Below are positions 6,267 through 8,018 of a DNA stretch of 8,018 nucleotides, in pieces. The notes below the pieces were generated by a model. That model made no database searches. It worked only from the letters and a program-made list of their open reading frames with translations, and was not told the DNA's origin. Position 1 is the first letter of the stretch. Every line of letters begins with the position of its first letter. The DNA comes from Gammaproteobacteria bacterium (GTDB lineage: Bacteria; Pseudomonadota; Gammaproteobacteria; Pseudomonadales; Azotimanducaceae). The stretch is from NCBI GenBank assembly GCA_026706425.1, contig JAPOYW010000233.1, forward strand, positions 5,309 to 13,326. The letters are read 5' to 3'. Both the position numbers and the translations under genes were made by a program.

Positions 6267-7091
6267 TCAGTCGAGCAGACCGCGCTTGCCGGTGCGAAGG
6301 CGGATCGAGAACCCGAGCGCGCCTTCCTTGCCGCTGACCTTGACGCGCTTGAGTCTTAGCGCCTCGGCGCGGGTGTCGGTGCTGATTCCGGCCTCGGTGG
6401 TGACCGCATGGTCGTACCCGACAGCGCCCGCCAGGGTCTCGTCGTCGGTGCCGAAGATGCCGAAGGGATACGCGAAACTCGACACCTCGGTCGCAAACGT
6501 CGCCTCGAGCTCGGCCTTGCCGCCTCCGATCTCCTCGCGCTTTTCCTTGTCGGTCAGGCCGGGCAACAACGCATGCGTAAGGGTGTGGGCGCCGAGTTCC
6601 CAGACACCCGATTGGAGCATCTCGCGGACCTCGGCATCGGTCAGCTTGGGTTCCTGCATCAGCTCGCCGGAGTCGTGATGCGCCTTCTTCGTCGTCGACC
6701 AATCCCGGTCGAAGCGGTCGACAACGAGGAACAGGGTCGCCTTGGCACCGTACTTCAGGAGCAGGGGATGCGCGGTGGTGTAGTTGTCCCGGTAGCCGTC
6801 GTCGAAGGTCAGCACCACGGTCTTCGACTGGCCGGCTTCCCGATCGAGATCGGACAGGAAGGCAAACCGCCAGCCGTGGTCGACCAGCCATTCGAGTTGC
6901 CGTTCGAACTCCGCGGGGGCGACCCGCAGCTTGTTGAAACGCCCACTCGGGCGCCGGCACCGAATCATGTGGTACATCAGGATCCGCGGCCGCCGGTAGT
7001 CCACGGGTCCGCGCCACCAGGCGTAGCGCAGCGAGAACAACGCGGCCAGCAGAATCGCCAGGCAGGCGACGGCAACGAGAGTCGCGGTCAT
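6267..7091 (-). CDS. Membrane-anchored NodB/CE4-type polysaccharide deacetylase
   Basis: A 274-residue protein with one N-terminal membrane segment (about residues 3-22, LVAVACLAILLAALFSL) and a periplasmic NodB-homology domain. It would remove N-acetyl (or O-acetyl) groups from a glycan or lipid-linked sugar. Motifs: PRILMYHMI (35-43), typical of the family entry strand; metal/catalytic TFDDGY (95-100) with Asp97 and Asp98; the metal-binding His pair in AHTLTH (His169, His173); and SFAYPFG (205-211). Near the end, DHAVTTEAG and LKRVKVSG match the later family motifs. The catalytic Asp and both metal His residues are intact, so it is predicted to be active. The start was taken at the ATG at 7091, which overlaps the upstream glycosyltransferase stop as ATGA and begins directly before the membrane segment. 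An earlier in-frame ATG at 7160 would add a basic 23-residue leader lying inside the neighbour. Confidence 0.92.
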   Translation of the reverse strand: MTATLVAVACLAILLAALFSLRYAWWRGPVDYRRPRILMYHMIRCRRPSGRFNKLRVAPAEFERQLEWLVDHGWRFAFLSDLDREAGQSKTVVLTFDDGYRDNYTTAHPLLLKYGAKATLFLVVDRFDRDWSTTKKAHHDSGELMQEPKLTDAEVREMLQSGVWELGAHTLTHALLPGLTDKEKREEIGGGKAELEATFATEVSSFAYPFGIFGTDDETLAGAVGYDHAVTTEAGISTDTRAEALRLKRVKVSGKEGALGFSIRLRTGKRGLLD

Positions 7092-8018
7092 GGTTCGTTG
7101 CCGGTGGCCGAACATCGTTCGGCGGCGAGTTCGCCGTAGAGCGCCAGCGTCTCTCGGCACATCCGGTCGACATCGAAGTCGTGGTCGCGCACCGCCCGTC
7201 TGGCCGATCCGGGATCGTCGAGGATGGTGGCGAGCCGGTCGGCAACCGCACCGGTATCGCCAACGGGGACGCGTCCGCCGGGATAGACGTGACCGAGAAT
7301 CTCGCCGACGCCGCCGTGCTGGTACCCGACCACGGGAACGCCGAGGGATAGAGCCTCAAGCACCGTGCGACCGAACGACTCGGGCTTCTGCGACAGCGAT
7401 AGCACCGCCGTGGAGATGGCCATGATCTCGCGCAGGTCGCTTCGATGCCCGGTGAAGACGATGCCCTTGCCGCGTTCGCGGAGTTCGTTCGCGTAGGGCC
7501 GGTGCCGGGGATCGATGCCACCGACGACGACACCTGCGATGTGGGGATGGTGCGGACGTAGCCGTTCGATCACGTCTATGAAGTCGTGGTGTCCCTTGAG
7601 GCGGGTCAGCCGGCCGGGCCGTAAGACGAGAGCCTTGCCGTCGCACGCAGGGAAATCGCTTCGCCACTTCGCCAGCCAGTCTTCGCCGGGGCGGAAGCCG
7701 CGCCGGAGCCGGGTCCGGTCCACGCCGCGGAAGATCCGCTCCACTTTGCCCACGTCGGCATCCGGATAGTTCGCTTCCACGTACTGCCGCGCGGTGTCGG
7801 AAACCACGATGACCCGTTCGCCCCGGGTCATGATTGCGCTGTAGCGGCTCACCGAATAGAGGCCGTGTACGGTGGTGACGAAACGAGGTCGCCCGACCTC
7901 CGGCATCCCCCGCCAGGCCAGCCAGCAGACCCAGGCGGGTAGGCGCGAGCGCGCATGCAGTATCGCGGGCCGTTCTCCAGCAAGCCAGCGTCGGAACCGT
8001 CGAACCGCGAGCGGAGTC
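7088..8018 (-). CDS. GT4-family glycosyltransferase, 5' end missing at window edge
   Basis: The frame is open to the right edge, giving about 309 residues of a GT4 glycosyltransferase that lacks only its first part. Before the first internal Met (at 7906) the frame still encodes family-typical sequence: RPAILHARSRLPAWVCWLAWR, the HARSR-type segment of LPS-core-like GT4 enzymes. So the Met is not the start. FVTTVHGLYS and RVIVVSD complete the N-terminal domain. The donor domain shows LVLRPGRLTRLKGHHDFI, then a Glu-x7-Glu motif in PESFGRTVLEALSLG followed by VPVVGYQHGGVGEIL, and ends near the ATGA overlap with the deacetylase. It probably adds a sugar to a lipid-linked core or surface glycan. 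It is the first visible gene of the operon, whose promoter lies beyond the window. Confidence 0.92.
   Translation of the reverse strand, partial: TPLAVRRFRRWLAGERPAILHARSRLPAWVCWLAWRGMPEVGRPRFVTTVHGLYSVSRYSAIMTRGERVIVVSDTARQYVEANYPDADVGKVERIFRGVDRTRLRRGFRPGEDWLAKWRSDFPACDGKALVLRPGRLTRLKGHHDFIDVIERLRPHHPHIAGVVVGGIDPRHRPYANELRERGKGIVFTGHRSDLREIMAISTAVLSLSQKPESFGRTVLEALSLGVPVVGYQHGGVGEILGHVYPGGRVPVGDTGAVADRLATILDDPGSARRAVRDHDFDVDRMCRETLALYGELAAERCSATGNEP

Noticed and set aside
5259..6361. The 11-mer GAGTCTTAGCG occurs at 5259-5269 and 6351-6361
   Set aside because: Both copies encode Leu-Arg-Leu in different genes (YrbL-like and deacetylase). There is no flanking similarity and no third perfect copy, so coincidence is likely.
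1..8018. Mobile elements, CRISPR arrays, tRNA/rRNA genes or phage genes
   Set aside because: No terminal inverted repeats, transposase motifs, regularly spaced repeats or RNA-gene signatures were seen. The coding content is continuous and ordinary in composition.

Overview
The window is a GC-rich stretch (mid-60s % by eye, not computed) in which every supportable gene lies on the minus strand, so it is best read from right to left. It suggests a Gram-negative bacterium, most likely a proteobacterium and possibly gammaproteobacterial. The reasons are a lipoprotein PQQ dehydrogenase, a YrbL-type kinase (a family best known from gammaproteobacteria) and glycosyltransferases of the lipopolysaccharide-core style. 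The taxonomic call is inference.

Region A (8018 down to 3192) is a tightly packed cell-surface polysaccharide cluster, probably for LPS core or exopolysaccharide. In transcription order it holds a GT4 glycosyltransferase (5' end off the window), a membrane-anchored NodB/CE4-type polysaccharide deacetylase, a second GT4 glycosyltransferase, a YrbL-family small kinase-fold protein, a zinc-ribbon SAM methyltransferase and an exported DUF3108-type protein. The junctions are ATGA overlaps (three), a TGACATG junction and a 14-bp overlap. This points to one translationally coupled operon that builds and decorates a surface glycan. A bulged GC-rich hairpin followed by four T residues sits directly after the last stop codon and probably ends the operon.

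Region B (3045 to 2044) is a stand-alone LLM-class flavin-dependent monooxygenase of the E. coli YhbW / MsnO8 type. It appears to use a TTG start with a clear purine-rich ribosome-binding sequence.

Region C (about 2030 down to 1) is a PQQ oxidation module. It holds a lipoprotein quinoprotein alcohol dehydrogenase carrying the vicinal Cys-Cys pair and the Asp-Tyr-Asp motif that in XoxF/PedH-type enzymes coordinates a lanthanide. It is followed after a short gap by the first 57 codons of an exported protein that looks like the XoxJ/MoxJ-type substrate-binding partner. That second gene has a GTG start and runs off the left edge.

No tRNA, rRNA, CRISPR array, insertion sequence or integrase was seen. 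Non-coding DNA is limited to about 16 bp (172-187), 74 bp (1970-2043) and 146 bp (3046-3191). The most interesting part is the predicted lanthanide-type, lipid-anchored PQQ dehydrogenase with its putative periplasmic partner. The polysaccharide operon is a coherent but more conventional system.
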